A DNA stretch of 64,000 nucleotides from Pseudomonadota bacterium (lineage in GTDB: Bacteria > Pseudomonadota > Alphaproteobacteria > Rhizobiales > Hyphomicrobiaceae). The notes below the pieces were generated by a model that ran no database searches, was not told the origin of the DNA, and saw nothing but the letters and a program-made list of their open reading frames with translations. The translations under genes and the position numbers were made by a program. The stretch covers positions 62,001 through 126,000 of the forward strand of contig JAFECG010000022.1 in the NCBI GenBank assembly GCA_018242215.1, in the 5' to 3' direction. Below, in pieces: positions 27,045 through 35,878 of this stretch. The number at the start of each line of letters is the position of its first letter. The stretch's first letter is position 1.

Positions 27045-27506
27045 TTAGCGCGCAGCCTGAAGGGAAGCATCGCTTCGCGCTGCAGCGTCATCGAGTGCTC
27101 GCTCGACAGCGTCGAAGACGAGCAACGTCGACGTCTGACGTGCTTTGTAGTTCCGCACGGGCTCGAGGACCGCGAGATCACCCCATCGGCCGGTCGGGGG
27201 TGCCCCGTTCTCCTTCAGCATTGCGCGCATCTGGCGGCTGACCTGGCGAAGCTCCTCGGGGGTCGAGCCGATGATCTCGCGTGCCATCACGGACGCCGAC
27301 GCCTGTCCCAGCAGGCATGCCTTGACCGACTGTCCGAATGCACTCACCCGCCCGTCCTCGAGATTCAGGTCGACAGTAACCGTCGAGCCGCACAGTTTCG
27401 AATGCCCAGTAGCCGTGCCATCCGGATGGCTCAGCCGCTCGGTACCGGAAATTGCGCCCGCGAGTTCGAGGATGCGCGTGTTGTAGATCTCATCAAGGTC
27501 GGCCAT
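27045..27506 (-). CDS. NifU/IscU-like iron-sulfur scaffold protein
   Basis: The 153-residue protein matches the NifU N-terminal scaffold family: IYNTRILELAGAISG at the start, HSKLCGSTVTVDLNLEDGRV with one cysteine, and FGQSVKACLLGQASASVMAREIIGST with a second. A third cysteine, expected near residue 110 in standard IscU, is missing: the segment reads GRWGDLAVLEPVRNYKARQTSTLLVFDAV. This variant is common in Rhizobiales next to hisI and folE. It may assemble clusters or act in metal delivery. It is divergent from hisI. Confidence 0.82.
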   Translation of the reverse strand: MADLDEIYNTRILELAGAISGTERLSHPDGTATGHSKLCGSTVTVDLNLEDGRVSAFGQSVKACLLGQASASVMAREIIGSTPEELRQVSRQMRAMLKENGAPPTGRWGDLAVLEPVRNYKARQTSTLLVFDAVERALDDAAARSDASLQAAR

Positions 27507-27699
27507 GGCAGTCTTTGCGTCTTATGGTCTTTCGGATGCTGCCCGCTGGCAGCCCCCTCCTCCAGACGTCCCGGTCGCCGTATATAAGGTGAGCCGGCCG
27601 CGAATGCGAGAATAACCCGGCGTTCCTCCGACCCACCGAGCACAGCCAGATGAACAGATTTGCACGTCACTTATGTGGTTTTCGCATTGGAGCGCCATC

Positions 27700-28131
27700 A
27701 TGACGAGCAGAAAGACGGCGTCCGAGACGATCGAAACGACACGATCCTTCAAGCCCGCGTTCGATGCGGACGGCCTGATCCCTGCGATCGTAACAGATCG
27801 TCATTCCGGTGACGTGCTGATGTTTGCCTACATGAACAAGGACGCCTTGGCCGAGACAATCGGGAGCGGTTTCGCGCACTTCTGGAGTCGTTCACGCGGC
27901 AAGCTTTGGAAGAAGGGCGAGGAAAGCGGCAATCTTCTCAAAGTGGTAGAGTTGCGGACCGATTGCGATCAGGACGTCATTTGGGTCCGGGCAGAGGTGC
28001 AGGGCGATGGCGTTGCATGTCATACCGGTGCGCGCTCCTGTTTCTACAGGCGCATCGTCGGGTCCGACCACGAGCCAGCGGTGGCTTTGGAATTCACTGC
28101 AGCCCATGAGCCAAAAGCACCGTCCGACTGA
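27700..28131 (+). CDS. hisI: Phosphoribosyl-AMP cyclohydrolase
   Basis: The 143-residue enzyme has the HisI signatures LMFAYMNKDAL near 46, FWSRSRGKLWKKGEESGN near 66, and the metal-binding cysteines in LRTDCDQDVIWVRAEVQGDGVACHTGARSCFYRR near 90-123. It opens the purine ring in the third step of histidine synthesis. The ATG at 27700 gives the usual length; an upstream in-frame ATG at 27673 would add nine residues. It stands apart from other his genes, as is normal in alphaproteobacteria. No folE gene is found between it and the NifU-like gene. Confidence 0.94.
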   Translation: MTSRKTASETIETTRSFKPAFDADGLIPAIVTDRHSGDVLMFAYMNKDALAETIGSGFAHFWSRSRGKLWKKGEESGNLLKVVELRTDCDQDVIWVRAEVQGDGVACHTGARSCFYRRIVGSDHEPAVALEFTAAHEPKAPSD

Positions 28132-28287
28132 AAGCGAAGTCCCCTGCCTTGGGCGTTTGCCATTGCGAGCGTTCATACCTTGATTACCTATCAGTAGTGG
28201 GACCTTAATCGCATGGCGCTAGCCTGACATATGCAGCCCCCTGCACTGCCGAGGCAGCGACGGAGGGTTCTAATCGGGAGTGCTATC

Positions 28288-29289
28288 GTGCTCGGCCGAA
28301 CCAACGTACGAATTGGACTAGCTCTTGGCGGCGGTGCTGCGCGTGGATGGGCGCACATCGGTGTGTTGAGAGCCCTCGACCGCGCCGGTATCCGGCCGGA
28401 CGTCATCGCGGGCACGTCGATCGGCGCGGTCGTCGGCGGATGCTACGCCGCAGATCATCTCGACAATCTCGAGCGCTGGGCGCGCGAACTGACCCCCAAG
28501 CGCATTTTCGGATACCTCGATTTCAATTTCGCCGGGACGGGCCTCATCAGCGGACAGCGTCTCTGCGACCGGCTTGAGCAGCATCTCGGCGATCGTAATA
28601 TCGAAGATCTCGGCACGCGTTTCACCGCCGTTGCGACCGAGATCGGAACCGGGCACGAGCATTGGCTGTCGCGCGGGCGACTTGTCGATGCCGTTCGCGC
28701 TTCTTACGCACTGCCCGGCGTGTTCAGGCCGGTCAAGGTCAACGGCCGCTGGCTGTTCGATGGTGCTCTCGTCAACCCCATTCCGGTGTCTGTCTGCCGC
28801 GCGCTCGGCGCCCGCTTCGTGATCGCCGTCAATCTCAACTTCGACATTCTCGGACGCGGCAGCGTGATCTCGACGCCGGAAGCCATGTTCTCGGAGGCTG
28901 ACGAGCAGTTGCAGCTCGCGGCCGCAGCCGAAAGTGAAGGCAAAAAGGGTGTGCGCGCTCTCTTGCAGCGGCAGATCTTCGGAAAGGGCGACGGGGCGCC
29001 CGGCATCTCGACCGTGATGGTCGATGCGCTCAACATTGTGCAGGATCGTATCGCCCGCTCTCGTCTCGCTGGCGATCCCCCCGATGCGATGATCTCACCT
29101 CGCCTGCAAGATGTCGGTCTTTTTGATTTTCATCGTGCCGAAGAAGCCATCGAGCGGGGAATGCACGCCGTCGAGCGACAACTCGACGACATGGTTCACG
29201 AGATCGAAGCCTGCGACCCGAAGCGTGTTCGCAGTGAGCCGGATCGTTCGTCGGTGGTCCAACGCGATCTTCAGCCCGTCGCCAAGTAA
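28288..29289 (+). CDS. Patatin-like phospholipase
   Basis: The 333-residue protein has the patatin catalytic features: oxyanion motif GGGAARGWAHIGVLRALD near 12-29, nucleophile motif GTSIGAVVGG near 40-49, and the DGALVNPIPV motif with the dyad aspartate near 157. It is the RssA-type bacterial patatin, probably a lipid acyl hydrolase of the inner membrane or cytoplasm. I chose the GTG at 28288, which has GGGAG 8 bases upstream, over an ATG at 28231 without a ribosome site. It converges with a CBS-domain gene, overlapping its end by 19 bases. Confidence 0.9.
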   Translation: MLGRTNVRIGLALGGGAARGWAHIGVLRALDRAGIRPDVIAGTSIGAVVGGCYAADHLDNLERWARELTPKRIFGYLDFNFAGTGLISGQRLCDRLEQHLGDRNIEDLGTRFTAVATEIGTGHEHWLSRGRLVDAVRASYALPGVFRPVKVNGRWLFDGALVNPIPVSVCRALGARFVIAVNLNFDILGRGSVISTPEAMFSEADEQLQLAAAAESEGKKGVRALLQRQIFGKGDGAPGISTVMVDALNIVQDRIARSRLAGDPPDAMISPRLQDVGLFDFHRAEEAIERGMHAVERQLDDMVHEIEACDPKRVRSEPDRSSVVQRDLQPVAK

Positions 29290-29699
29290 TCGCGCATCGC
29301 GGAAACTTCGAGTTCCACCTCGGCGGTATGGTATTTGACCACGTCGCCGATCGAGATGATGCCTACGAGCTCATCCCCTTCGATCACGGGAAGATGCCTG
29401 AAGCGTCCTTGGGTCATCGTCTCCATAATTTCGTCGAGCGTGCAATCGCCGGTGCAGAAGATCACGTCGCGAGTCATGCCGTCTTTGGCGGCCATCGAAA
29501 GCGCATCGGCGCCGTGCTCGGCGATGAGACGAATGATGTCGCGCTCGGAAATGATGCCGGCCACTTTTCCATTTTCGAGAATGATGACAGCGCCGATCTT
29601 GCGGCTCGCCAGCCGCAGCGTAATTTCATGAATTGAATCTTGGGGGGAGGCCGTCGTCACGCCGCGGCCCTTCGACTTCAATATTTGTCCGATGATCAT
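29271..29699 (-). CDS. Two-CBS-domain protein
   Basis: The 142-residue protein consists of two CBS domains, at about 8-63 (KIGAVIILENGKVAGIISERDIIRLIAEHG) and 73-130 (MTQGRFRHLPVIEGDELVGIISIGDVVKYH). CBS pairs bind adenosine nucleotides and act as energy sensors. There is no attached enzyme or channel, so its partner is unknown. It overlaps the end of the convergent patatin gene. Proteins of exactly this form are widespread in alphaproteobacteria. Confidence 0.9.
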   Translation of the reverse strand: MIIGQILKSKGRGVTTASPQDSIHEITLRLASRKIGAVIILENGKVAGIISERDIIRLIAEHGADALSMAAKDGMTRDVIFCTGDCTLDEIMETMTQGRFRHLPVIEGDELVGIISIGDVVKYHTAEVELEVSAMRDYLATG

Positions 29700-29885
29700 G
29701 GTTCAGCCTCCGTTCCGAGAACGACATGCCGAACTGAAGTCGAGGCGAAACGCTTGCGTTTAATCTTCAGCCCGCAAGCCTGCTCGGTCTTCGCCGGCAT
29801 TCCGCTGCGTCTCTCACCCAACGATATCCGCTCTGTCGGCGGACCTGTTAGAAGGCTGAGGCAATTCTTACAGGATTGCAAGCTT

Positions 29886-30623
29886 TCATTCGAAATCCGC
29901 TGTAGGCGGTAAATCATTTTGCGCTGCACGCCGTTCTGAACGGTCAAAAACTCCGAAGAAGAAAAGTCCGAAGAGATAACCACCAATGTGCGCTTCCCAC
30001 GCGATCGCGCCGGTTTCCCCAAATTTTCCGAAGCCGATGATCGCCAGCAAATTGATCCCGACAAAAGCGATCGATGCAAGGATAATACGGCGGTCGCGCA
30101 ATGCTCCGGCGACGGTGACTGCGGGAATGGCGGATGGCGCGGCGCGCAGCAAATATCCTTCGCCCCTGTCGATGGCATTGAACAGAAATCGCATCACACC
30201 ACCCATCATCGCCGAAACGGCTCCGGATGCGCCGATGACCGGAGCGTCCAGTCCTGGATTGAACAGCAGGAACAAAAGCGCGCCCGCAACCCCGCCGCAG
30301 ATCGAGAACATGGTGAACCGCAGTCCGCCGAGACGCGCGCAAAGAACCGAACCGAAAGCGAGCAACCACAAACCGTTGAACGCCAGGTGGGTGAGGTCCG
30401 CGTGCACGAGCATGTGCGTGACAAATGACGTCACGTCCGCGACGTCGCCGCCGGGAAACGCGATCGGCGATGGTGAATAGCGTGCCGGAATGAATGCGAG
30501 CGCCAGCACCCACCACAAGTAGGCGTCGGGCGATAGCATGGATAACGCGGCATGCACCGCAACCAAGACCGCGAGCATCGCTAGGACCGTGCGCGGGACG
30601 TTGAATATGGGTTCTCTGCTCAC
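29886..30623 (-). CDS. Rhomboid intramembrane serine protease
   Basis: The 245-residue protein has about six membrane helices and the rhomboid catalytic set. These are the HADLTHLAFNGLWLLAFG segment with the conserved histidine and asparagine, the nucleophile motif VIGASGAVSAMMGG near 130-143, and the catalytic histidine in AWEAHIGGYLFGLFFF near 208-223. It cleaves transmembrane substrates within the bilayer; the substrate is unknown. The start is a GTG. It lies 186 bases from the CBS gene and is divergent from the PAS_5 gene. Confidence 0.92.
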   Translation of the reverse strand: MSREPIFNVPRTVLAMLAVLVAVHAALSMLSPDAYLWWVLALAFIPARYSPSPIAFPGGDVADVTSFVTHMLVHADLTHLAFNGLWLLAFGSVLCARLGGLRFTMFSICGGVAGALLFLLFNPGLDAPVIGASGAVSAMMGGVMRFLFNAIDRGEGYLLRAAPSAIPAVTVAGALRDRRIILASIAFVGINLLAIIGFGKFGETGAIAWEAHIGGYLFGLFFFGVFDRSERRAAQNDLPPTADFE

Positions 30624-30863
30624 GTCACCGTCCCAATTTGATCCGATTCAGCTTTCAGCGTCGAAGCGGCCGTTGTTAACGGACCGATCAAAGGCGGGCA
30701 ACACCGGGAAAGAACGATGCCGCCGCGCCAAGCCTGCGCTGGCACGAAGGATGCTCCCCTTCTCCGACGTTGGAGCTTCCGCGGCGCGGCGTGCTCCGAA
30801 ATGGTACGGCGTCGCTCCGGCGGGCCTGCCGACGAAGTCAGATGCGGGGTCGTTCCGGTGAGC

Positions 30864-31499
30864 ATGAAAGAAGCCATCAGCCTGTCGTTATATTCGTACT
30901 GGAATGCACTTCGCGGGACGCGCCCGGCACCCAAACGGTTCGAGATCGAACCTTCGCGTATCGCGACCAACCTTCCTGATACGTTTATTCTCGAACGGAT
31001 CAATCCGGCGAACACGCGTTTTCGCCTGGCGGGGTCGCGGATTGTCGAAACGCTTGGCATGGAACTGCGGGGAAAAAATATCTTCGACATGTTCGGCGTT
31101 GAAGATGCGATAACACTGCGCACTCGAATGGAGGTCATCACATCCCACTGTGCAGTCGGACTGTTTCGCATGTCTGCTGATGGCGGCGCTGTACAGACTG
31201 CGATGTTCGAACTGCTGATCATGCCGCTCATACATACCGGAGATACGGTCGAACGCTTCCTCGGATGCATCGTGCCTATCGACAGTTCCACCTGGCTCGG
31301 TACGGTACCGCTCGGAAACTTCAAGCTTACCGATGACGAAGTCATCTGGCCGGACGGCCGAGTCTCGGCCAACGCCGGCCGGATCGATTACCAGTCACCA
31401 GTTTTGCCGATGCGGCGCGCTGCGCGGATCGTCAGATCAGACCGACGGCAGTTCCGGGTTTACGAGGGCGGCCTCAGCGGTTCGGTCGAAGAGCGGTAA
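30864..31499 (+). CDS. PAS_5-family sensory protein
   Basis: The 211-residue protein matches the PAS_5 family of alphaproteobacteria: LYSYWNALRGTRPAPKRFEIEPSRIATNLPDTFILER near the start, FRLAGSRIVETLGMELRGKNIFDMFG, and MSADGGAVQTAMFELLIMPLIHTGD. It is a single PAS domain with a basic C-terminal tail and no output domain. It may sense a ligand or dock to another protein. The ATG at 30864 is the first family-like start. A tandem PilZ gene follows 169 bases downstream on the same strand. Confidence 0.83.
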   Translation: MKEAISLSLYSYWNALRGTRPAPKRFEIEPSRIATNLPDTFILERINPANTRFRLAGSRIVETLGMELRGKNIFDMFGVEDAITLRTRMEVITSHCAVGLFRMSADGGAVQTAMFELLIMPLIHTGDTVERFLGCIVPIDSSTWLGTVPLGNFKLTDDEVIWPDGRVSANAGRIDYQSPVLPMRRAARIVRSDRRQFRVYEGGLSGSVEER

Positions 31500-31668
31500 T
31501 CTTGAGTTTAACCATAAGGTTCTCCTTCTACTGAAGGCCGAATCTGGTGCGCCCTTTAGAACTTCATTAAGGACCACGCCCGCATAGTATTTTCGGGCGC
31601 CATTCGCACGTTGGCTGCGCGGAGATCGCCTAGAGGACCAGCGCCTTTCGGCATCTCAAAGGTCGGCC

Positions 31669-32298
31669 ATGGCCGTGCATTCGAGCATCATCCGCGATAC
31701 CCGCCATCAGTCCGATGCGCTCAAGGTCGGAGATTTGCGTCGGCACCGCCGGCTGCCTCTTTCGCTTTCCGGTCGCTTCATGCGTGCCGATCGCAGCGAA
31801 TATGCCTGTCGTCTCAAAGACGTTTCCGTTGGGGGCGCCGCCGTCGTTACCGCGCATACCCCAGAGGTGGGCGAGCGGGTCGTTGTCTACCTCGAACATC
31901 TCGGTGGGCTCGAAGGGGCGGTATCGCGCGTCACGACGGACGGGTTCGCGTTCATATTCAAGGTGACGGAGCACAAGCGCGAAAAGCTCGCCGCGCAGAT
32001 TATGTGGCTCATCAACAAAGATGATTTCCCCGAGGAGACCGGGCGCCAGCACGAGCGCATCGGAACTCGGGGGCGACACACTACGTTGAAGGTCGAAGAC
32101 GGCGTCATTATCGACGTCGAACTGCTCGATCTTTCGGCATCTGGCGCTTCGATTGGCACGCCCGCGCGGCCGCCTATCGGCAGCCTCGTCGTGGCCGGCA
32201 AGACCCGGGCGATTGTTCGGCGTCACCACGAACACGGAATTGGACTTCAATTTCTGTCGCTGCTTTCGCCCGAGGCGTTGCGCGAAAGATTTCCCTGA
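31669..32298 (+). CDS. Tandem PilZ-domain protein
   Basis: The 209-residue protein appears to contain two PilZ domains. The first begins with the RxxxR-type motif RRHRRLPLSLSGRF at 24-37 and has DVSVGGAAVVT near 51, the standard c-di-GMP binding elements. The second, from about 125, has RGRHTTLKVEDG and DLSASGASIGT, but its arginine motif is weaker. The first domain should therefore bind c-di-GMP, while the second may be structural. There is no membrane segment. A LapG-type protease gene follows, also on the plus strand. Confidence 0.82.
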   Translation: MAVHSSIIRDTRHQSDALKVGDLRRHRRLPLSLSGRFMRADRSEYACRLKDVSVGGAAVVTAHTPEVGERVVVYLEHLGGLEGAVSRVTTDGFAFIFKVTEHKREKLAAQIMWLINKDDFPEETGRQHERIGTRGRHTTLKVEDGVIIDVELLDLSASGASIGTPARPPIGSLVVAGKTRAIVRRHHEHGIGLQFLSLLSPEALRERFP

Positions 32299-32459
32299 AT
32301 GTTTTTTGCGTTGGTTGTGTGATGCCTAAAATCTTTCGCCGAGTTGCCAAAATCGCAAACATAAACTTTTATGAAGATTTAGCGCGAATGCCGTGGCGGG
32401 TATTCATGCTAAAACCAGTTGTGTCGCATACAGTATCGTACCGTGTTCGAGGGCGTTTC

Positions 32460-33140
32460 ATGAAGTACGGTAGCGTAGCCATTTTTATGGCGTTGTCGTT
32501 GTGTGGTGCGGCGTTGCCTGCGGCGGCGCAACAGGTCGCGGTCATCAGTCCCGCGACCCGGGCACCAGAGTTCATGCGGGTTTATGGCAGTTCACAGCCA
32601 CCGTATGGTTTCGTCGCTTTCTGCGAGCGAATGCCTCAGGAATGCATCGTTACGTCTGCGGACGATTCACGCTATCCGGCGACACCGCAGGTCTTGAGCG
32701 AACTTGACGAACTCAATCGTTCGGTCAATCACGAAATCGAGCCTGCGACCGACATGGAAGTTTATGGGGTCGCGGAATATTGGACGATCCCAAAGACCCG
32801 CGGCGACTGCGAAGATTACGCTCTACTCAAGCGGCATCGGCTGATTGCTCGCGGCTGGCCGTCGGGTGCACTTCTCATGACGGTCGTGCGGGATGAGAAG
32901 AACGAAGGACATGCCGTTCTCACGGTTCGGACGACGCAGGGCGATTACATCCTCGACAATAAGATCGATATCGTGCGCCTTTGGAATCAGACGCCTTATC
33001 ACTACGTGATGCGGCAATCCTACATGGATCCGAAGGTCTGGGTTTCGCTCGATCCGAATGATGCCGCAACACCTGCCGCCTCGTCGGGTGTTCAGTCCCT
33101 CAATCCGGCGCTCTTCGATGCGATCCCGGATTTTCCTTGA
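32460..33140 (+). CDS. LapG-type transglutaminase-like cysteine protease (BTLCP)
   Basis: The 226-residue protein has a signal peptide (VAIFMALSLCGAALPAAAQ, cleaved near 24). Its catalytic domain has the cysteine in TRGDCEDYALLKRHRL near 118-133, the histidine in NEGHAVLTVRTT near 149-160, and the aspartate in DYILDNKIDIVRLW. This is the bacterial transglutaminase-like cysteine peptidase family, which includes LapG, a periplasmic protease cutting surface adhesins under c-di-GMP control. No LapD or adhesin gene is nearby. I chose the ATG at 32460 because of the signal peptide. A strong terminator follows. Confidence 0.88.
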   Translation: MKYGSVAIFMALSLCGAALPAAAQQVAVISPATRAPEFMRVYGSSQPPYGFVAFCERMPQECIVTSADDSRYPATPQVLSELDELNRSVNHEIEPATDMEVYGVAEYWTIPKTRGDCEDYALLKRHRLIARGWPSGALLMTVVRDEKNEGHAVLTVRTTQGDYILDNKIDIVRLWNQTPYHYVMRQSYMDPKVWVSLDPNDAATPAASSGVQSLNPALFDAIPDFP

Positions 33141-33209
33141 GAATGTTCTGACGATATTGAGCTTGCAGGCCCGGCTCTCAGCTGTCCCCCATCTTGCCTG
33201 GACCTGCCT

Positions 33210-33250
33210 AGCGGATCGCGCCTCCCCCAGACGCGGTCCGCTCTTTTTTT
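33210..33250 (+). terminator. Rho-independent terminator after the BTLCP gene
   Basis: AGCGGATCGCG and CGCGGTCCGCT form an 11-base-pair stem with one G-U pair around an 11-base loop, followed by C and seven T residues (33244-33250). It lies 70 bases past the stop codon, just before the convergent carbonic anhydrase gene. Confidence 0.88.
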
Positions 33251-33266
33251 GGGGCGTCCGATCGGA

Positions 33267-33797
33267 TCAGGCCTGCGGAGAAAGGCCGTTAGCGTAGCGT
33301 TTCCAGTTGGCGACATAGCGGCCTGCGGCCCGCCCGAAGCGCTCAACCTCCTCGTCGCTCAATTGCCGGACGACCTTTCCAGGAGATCCCATCACCATTG
33401 AGCGCGGAGGAATTTCCTTTCCTTCGGTGATCAGCGCGCCAGCGGCGATCACGCACTCTTCGCCAATATTCGCGCCGTTCATGATGATGCTGCCGATTCC
33501 GATCAGACTGCGGCGGCCGATCGTGCAGCCATGCAGCATCACCATGTGGCCGATCGTGCAGTCTTCGCCGATCGTCAGCGGAAAACCGGGATCAGTGTGG
33601 AGAACCGAGCCGTCTTGAACGTTGGAGCGCGCCCCGACCGTGATCAATTCATTGTCGCCACGGAGCACGGCGCCAAACCAAACGCTGGCGTCCTCATCGA
33701 GTTTCACTTTACCGAGCACGATCGCGTTCGGTGCGACCCAGAATGCACCGAGCGGGGGCGTCACGACGCCTTCGCCATCAAGGGTGTAAAGCGGCAT
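33267..33797 (-). CDS. Gamma-class carbonic anhydrase-like protein
   Basis: The 176-residue protein is a left-handed beta-helix of hexapeptide repeats ([57 protein letters not shown]). The three zinc-ligand histidines sit in VLHTD, IGHMV and MLHGC. It ends with the family segment [19 protein letters not shown]. Members hydrate CO2 or have lost that activity, and one related set is built into complex I. It is followed on the minus strand side by DUF3126 and cysE, and is probably the last gene of that operon. Confidence 0.9.
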   Translation of the reverse strand: MPLYTLDGEGVVTPPLGAFWVAPNAIVLGKVKLDEDASVWFGAVLRGDNELITVGARSNVQDGSVLHTDPGFPLTIGEDCTIGHMVMLHGCTIGRRSLIGIGSIIMNGANIGEECVIAAGALITEGKEIPPRSMVMGSPGKVVRQLSDEEVERFGRAAGRYVANWKRYANGLSPQA

Positions 33798-33812
33798 GTG
33801 CGCGGCTCGGCC

Positions 33813-34028
33813 TCAGACGCCTTCGAGATCCATGTCGAGGATCGCCATCTGGAACTGATAAGACGTTTCGCCTTCCTCGACCTCGCGATAGAGCGTGGCG
33901 ATGAACTCTCCCTCGATAAAGACTTCGGCCATATCGTCTTTCTTCGGCTGTGCCCTCACCTCGAGCGTCTTTGCTCCAAGTGTCTTGCGCAGGTATGCCT
34001 GCAGGCGAGCCAGCTCTTCCTTTTTCAA
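33813..34028 (-). CDS. DUF3126-family protein
   Basis: The 71-residue protein (KEELARLQAYLRKTLG, then RAQPKKDDMAEVFIEGEFIA, then VEEGETSYQFQMAILDMDLE) matches the short alphaproteobacterial DUF3126 family as I remember it. The start is TTG with AGGAG 8 bases upstream. It is flanked closely by cysE (20 bases) and the carbonic anhydrase gene (15 bases), so the three genes probably form one transcript. The cysE-DUF3126 pairing is common in the group. The function is unknown. Confidence 0.85.
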   Translation of the reverse strand: MKKEELARLQAYLRKTLGAKTLEVRAQPKKDDMAEVFIEGEFIATLYREVEEGETSYQFQMAILDMDLEGV

Positions 34029-34048
34029 TTGCTTTCTCCTGAACGATC

Positions 34049-34876
34049 CTAAAGTCCGCCGAAATCGTCGACCCAGCCCTGCTCCATCGAGCGGGCGGGT
34101 TCGGCACAGCCGGCGCTGCCAACAATCTTGGCGGGCACACCTGCGACGGTCACGTTGGGTGGGACTTCCGAAAGAACCACCGAACCGGCAGCCACCCGCG
34201 AGCAGGAGCCGACCTTGATGTTGCCGAGGATCTTCGCACCAGCCCCGACCAGCACGTTATCGCCGATCTTCGGATGACGGTCACCGGTCTCCTTGCCGCT
34301 GCCGCCAAGAGTCACGGCGTGCAGGAACGAGCAGTTGTCGCCGACTGCGGCCGTTTCGCCGACGACGAAGCCCGTCGCGTGATCGAGCATGATGCCTTTG
34401 CCGAGACGTGCAGCGGGGTGAATGTCGACCGCGAACATACGCGAAGACTGGCTTTGCAGATAAAGTGCGAAGTCCAAACGTCGATCCTTCCAGAGCGCGT
34501 GCGCAAACCGGTGCGTTACGAGCGCGTGAAAGCCCTTGAAGTACAGAAGCGGATCGAGCAGCCGGGTGCACGCGGGATCGCGGTCATAGACTGCCTGAAG
34601 ATCAGCGCGGAAAATCGAGCCGAGCTGGGGCTGATCGGCGAGCACGCCCTGAAAGGTCTGAGAGATCAGGCCCGCGTCGACGTCGGTGTGGTTCAGCCTC
34701 TGTGCGAGACGATGGCACACAGCGTCCTCGAGCAGCTGATGACTGAGGACCGTCGCGAAGATGAAGCTTCCCAAGGCCGGCTCTGCGTTCATCGCAGCCT
34801 CGGCCTCGGCGCGTATCTGGGCCCAGATCGGATCCACGACCTGGACTTTCGACGTGGCTGTTTTCGTCTTCGACAC
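34049..34876 (-). CDS. cysE: Serine O-acetyltransferase
   Basis: The 275-residue enzyme has the N-terminal helical domain of CysE (DPIWAQIRAEAEAAMNAEP, then FKGFHALVTHRFAHALWK) and a C-terminal left-handed beta-helix with AVDIHPAARLGKGIMLDHATGFVVGETA. It also has the active-site loop LGGSGKETGDRHPKIGDN near 190-207. It makes O-acetylserine for cysteine synthesis and is normally inhibited by cysteine. The start is a GTG with GAGG upstream. It is divergent from the crotonase gene. Confidence 0.95.
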   Translation of the reverse strand: MSKTKTATSKVQVVDPIWAQIRAEAEAAMNAEPALGSFIFATVLSHQLLEDAVCHRLAQRLNHTDVDAGLISQTFQGVLADQPQLGSIFRADLQAVYDRDPACTRLLDPLLYFKGFHALVTHRFAHALWKDRRLDFALYLQSQSSRMFAVDIHPAARLGKGIMLDHATGFVVGETAAVGDNCSFLHAVTLGGSGKETGDRHPKIGDNVLVGAGAKILGNIKVGSCSRVAAGSVVLSEVPPNVTVAGVPAKIVGSAGCAEPARSMEQGWVDDFGGL

Positions 34877-35044
34877 GAGTGGCCTCTGGCTTGGATTCCG
34901 GTCCGTTCACTCAATTCCGGCAGGCGATTAACGGCGCCTTTGAGTGCGGTCAATCGATCTCATCATTAAACCTATACACTTTCCTGCCGTTGCGTGCATC
35001 TGCCGCCCTGGCGCGCGTTTGCGATGTGTTCAATTGCCAATTAA

Positions 35045-35878
35045 ATGGCCGCCAAGAGGAAAGGACACCCGTATATGGCAGATGCCGCCGAAGTCGCCAA
35101 CCCGACATTACGATATTCCAAGGATGGGGCGATCGCGTGGATCACCGCCGACAATCCGGCGCGGATGAACGCGCTCACGGCGGCCATGTGGAAAGCCATT
35201 CCCGCCGCCGTCGCGGAAGCCGTCGGCGATCCGGATGTCAGGGTCGTGATTTTGCGGGGCGCCGGCGATAATGCTTTTTCCGCCGGCGCAGACATCTCGG
35301 AGTTCGAGAATTCACGGAGCGGCGATTCCGCGAAGATCTACGACGCGCTCAACGACGCAGCCTTCAACGCGCTGATCGGATGTCCGAAGCCCATGCTCGC
35401 CATGATCCATGGTTTCTGCCTTGGCGGCGGACTGGGTCTTGCTCTCTGCTGCGACATGCGCATCGCCGACGACGCGAGCCAGTATGCCATTCCGGCAGCG
35501 AAGCTCGGCATCGGCTACAATGCGCGCTGGGTGCGCCCGATCCTGGCGGCGGTTCCGACGGCACGTGCAAAGGAACTTTTGTTCACTGGCAGGCGATTCC
35601 GCTCCGCCGACGCGGAGGCCATGGGGCTTGTCTCGCAGCTTGTTCCTAAGGCGGAGCTTGAGGCGACCGTCAGATCCCTCGCCCAGGAAATCGCTGCGAA
35701 CGCCCCTTTGTCGGTCGCAGCGGCGAAACGTGTCATCGATGAGATTTCGCGACATCCTGAGCATCCCGATATGGCCGCTCTCGATGCCGCCGTGATGGCG
35801 TGTTTCGAAAGCGAAGATTATATCGAGGGGCGTCGCGCGTTTCTCGAGAAACGGAAGCCGGAATTCAAAGGCAGATGA
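35045..35878 (+). CDS. Crotonase-family protein lacking the hydratase glutamates
   Basis: The 277-residue protein has the crotonase fold signatures AGDNAFSAGADISEFE near 78-93 and HGFCLGGGLGLALCCDMRIADDASQYAIPAAKLGIGY near 118-154. These supply the two oxyanion-hole amides. The two catalytic glutamates of enoyl-CoA hydratase would sit in GGGxE and PE; here they read GGGLG and PAA. A hydratase reaction is thus unlikely, and another acyl-CoA reaction (isomerase, hydrolase or decarboxylase) is possible. An alternative ATG lies at 35075. Its stop overlaps the next start as ATGA. Confidence 0.85.
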   Translation: MAAKRKGHPYMADAAEVANPTLRYSKDGAIAWITADNPARMNALTAAMWKAIPAAVAEAVGDPDVRVVILRGAGDNAFSAGADISEFENSRSGDSAKIYDALNDAAFNALIGCPKPMLAMIHGFCLGGGLGLALCCDMRIADDASQYAIPAAKLGIGYNARWVRPILAAVPTARAKELLFTGRRFRSADAEAMGLVSQLVPKAELEATVRSLAQEIAANAPLSVAAAKRVIDEISRHPEHPDMAALDAAVMACFESEDYIEGRRAFLEKRKPEFKGR

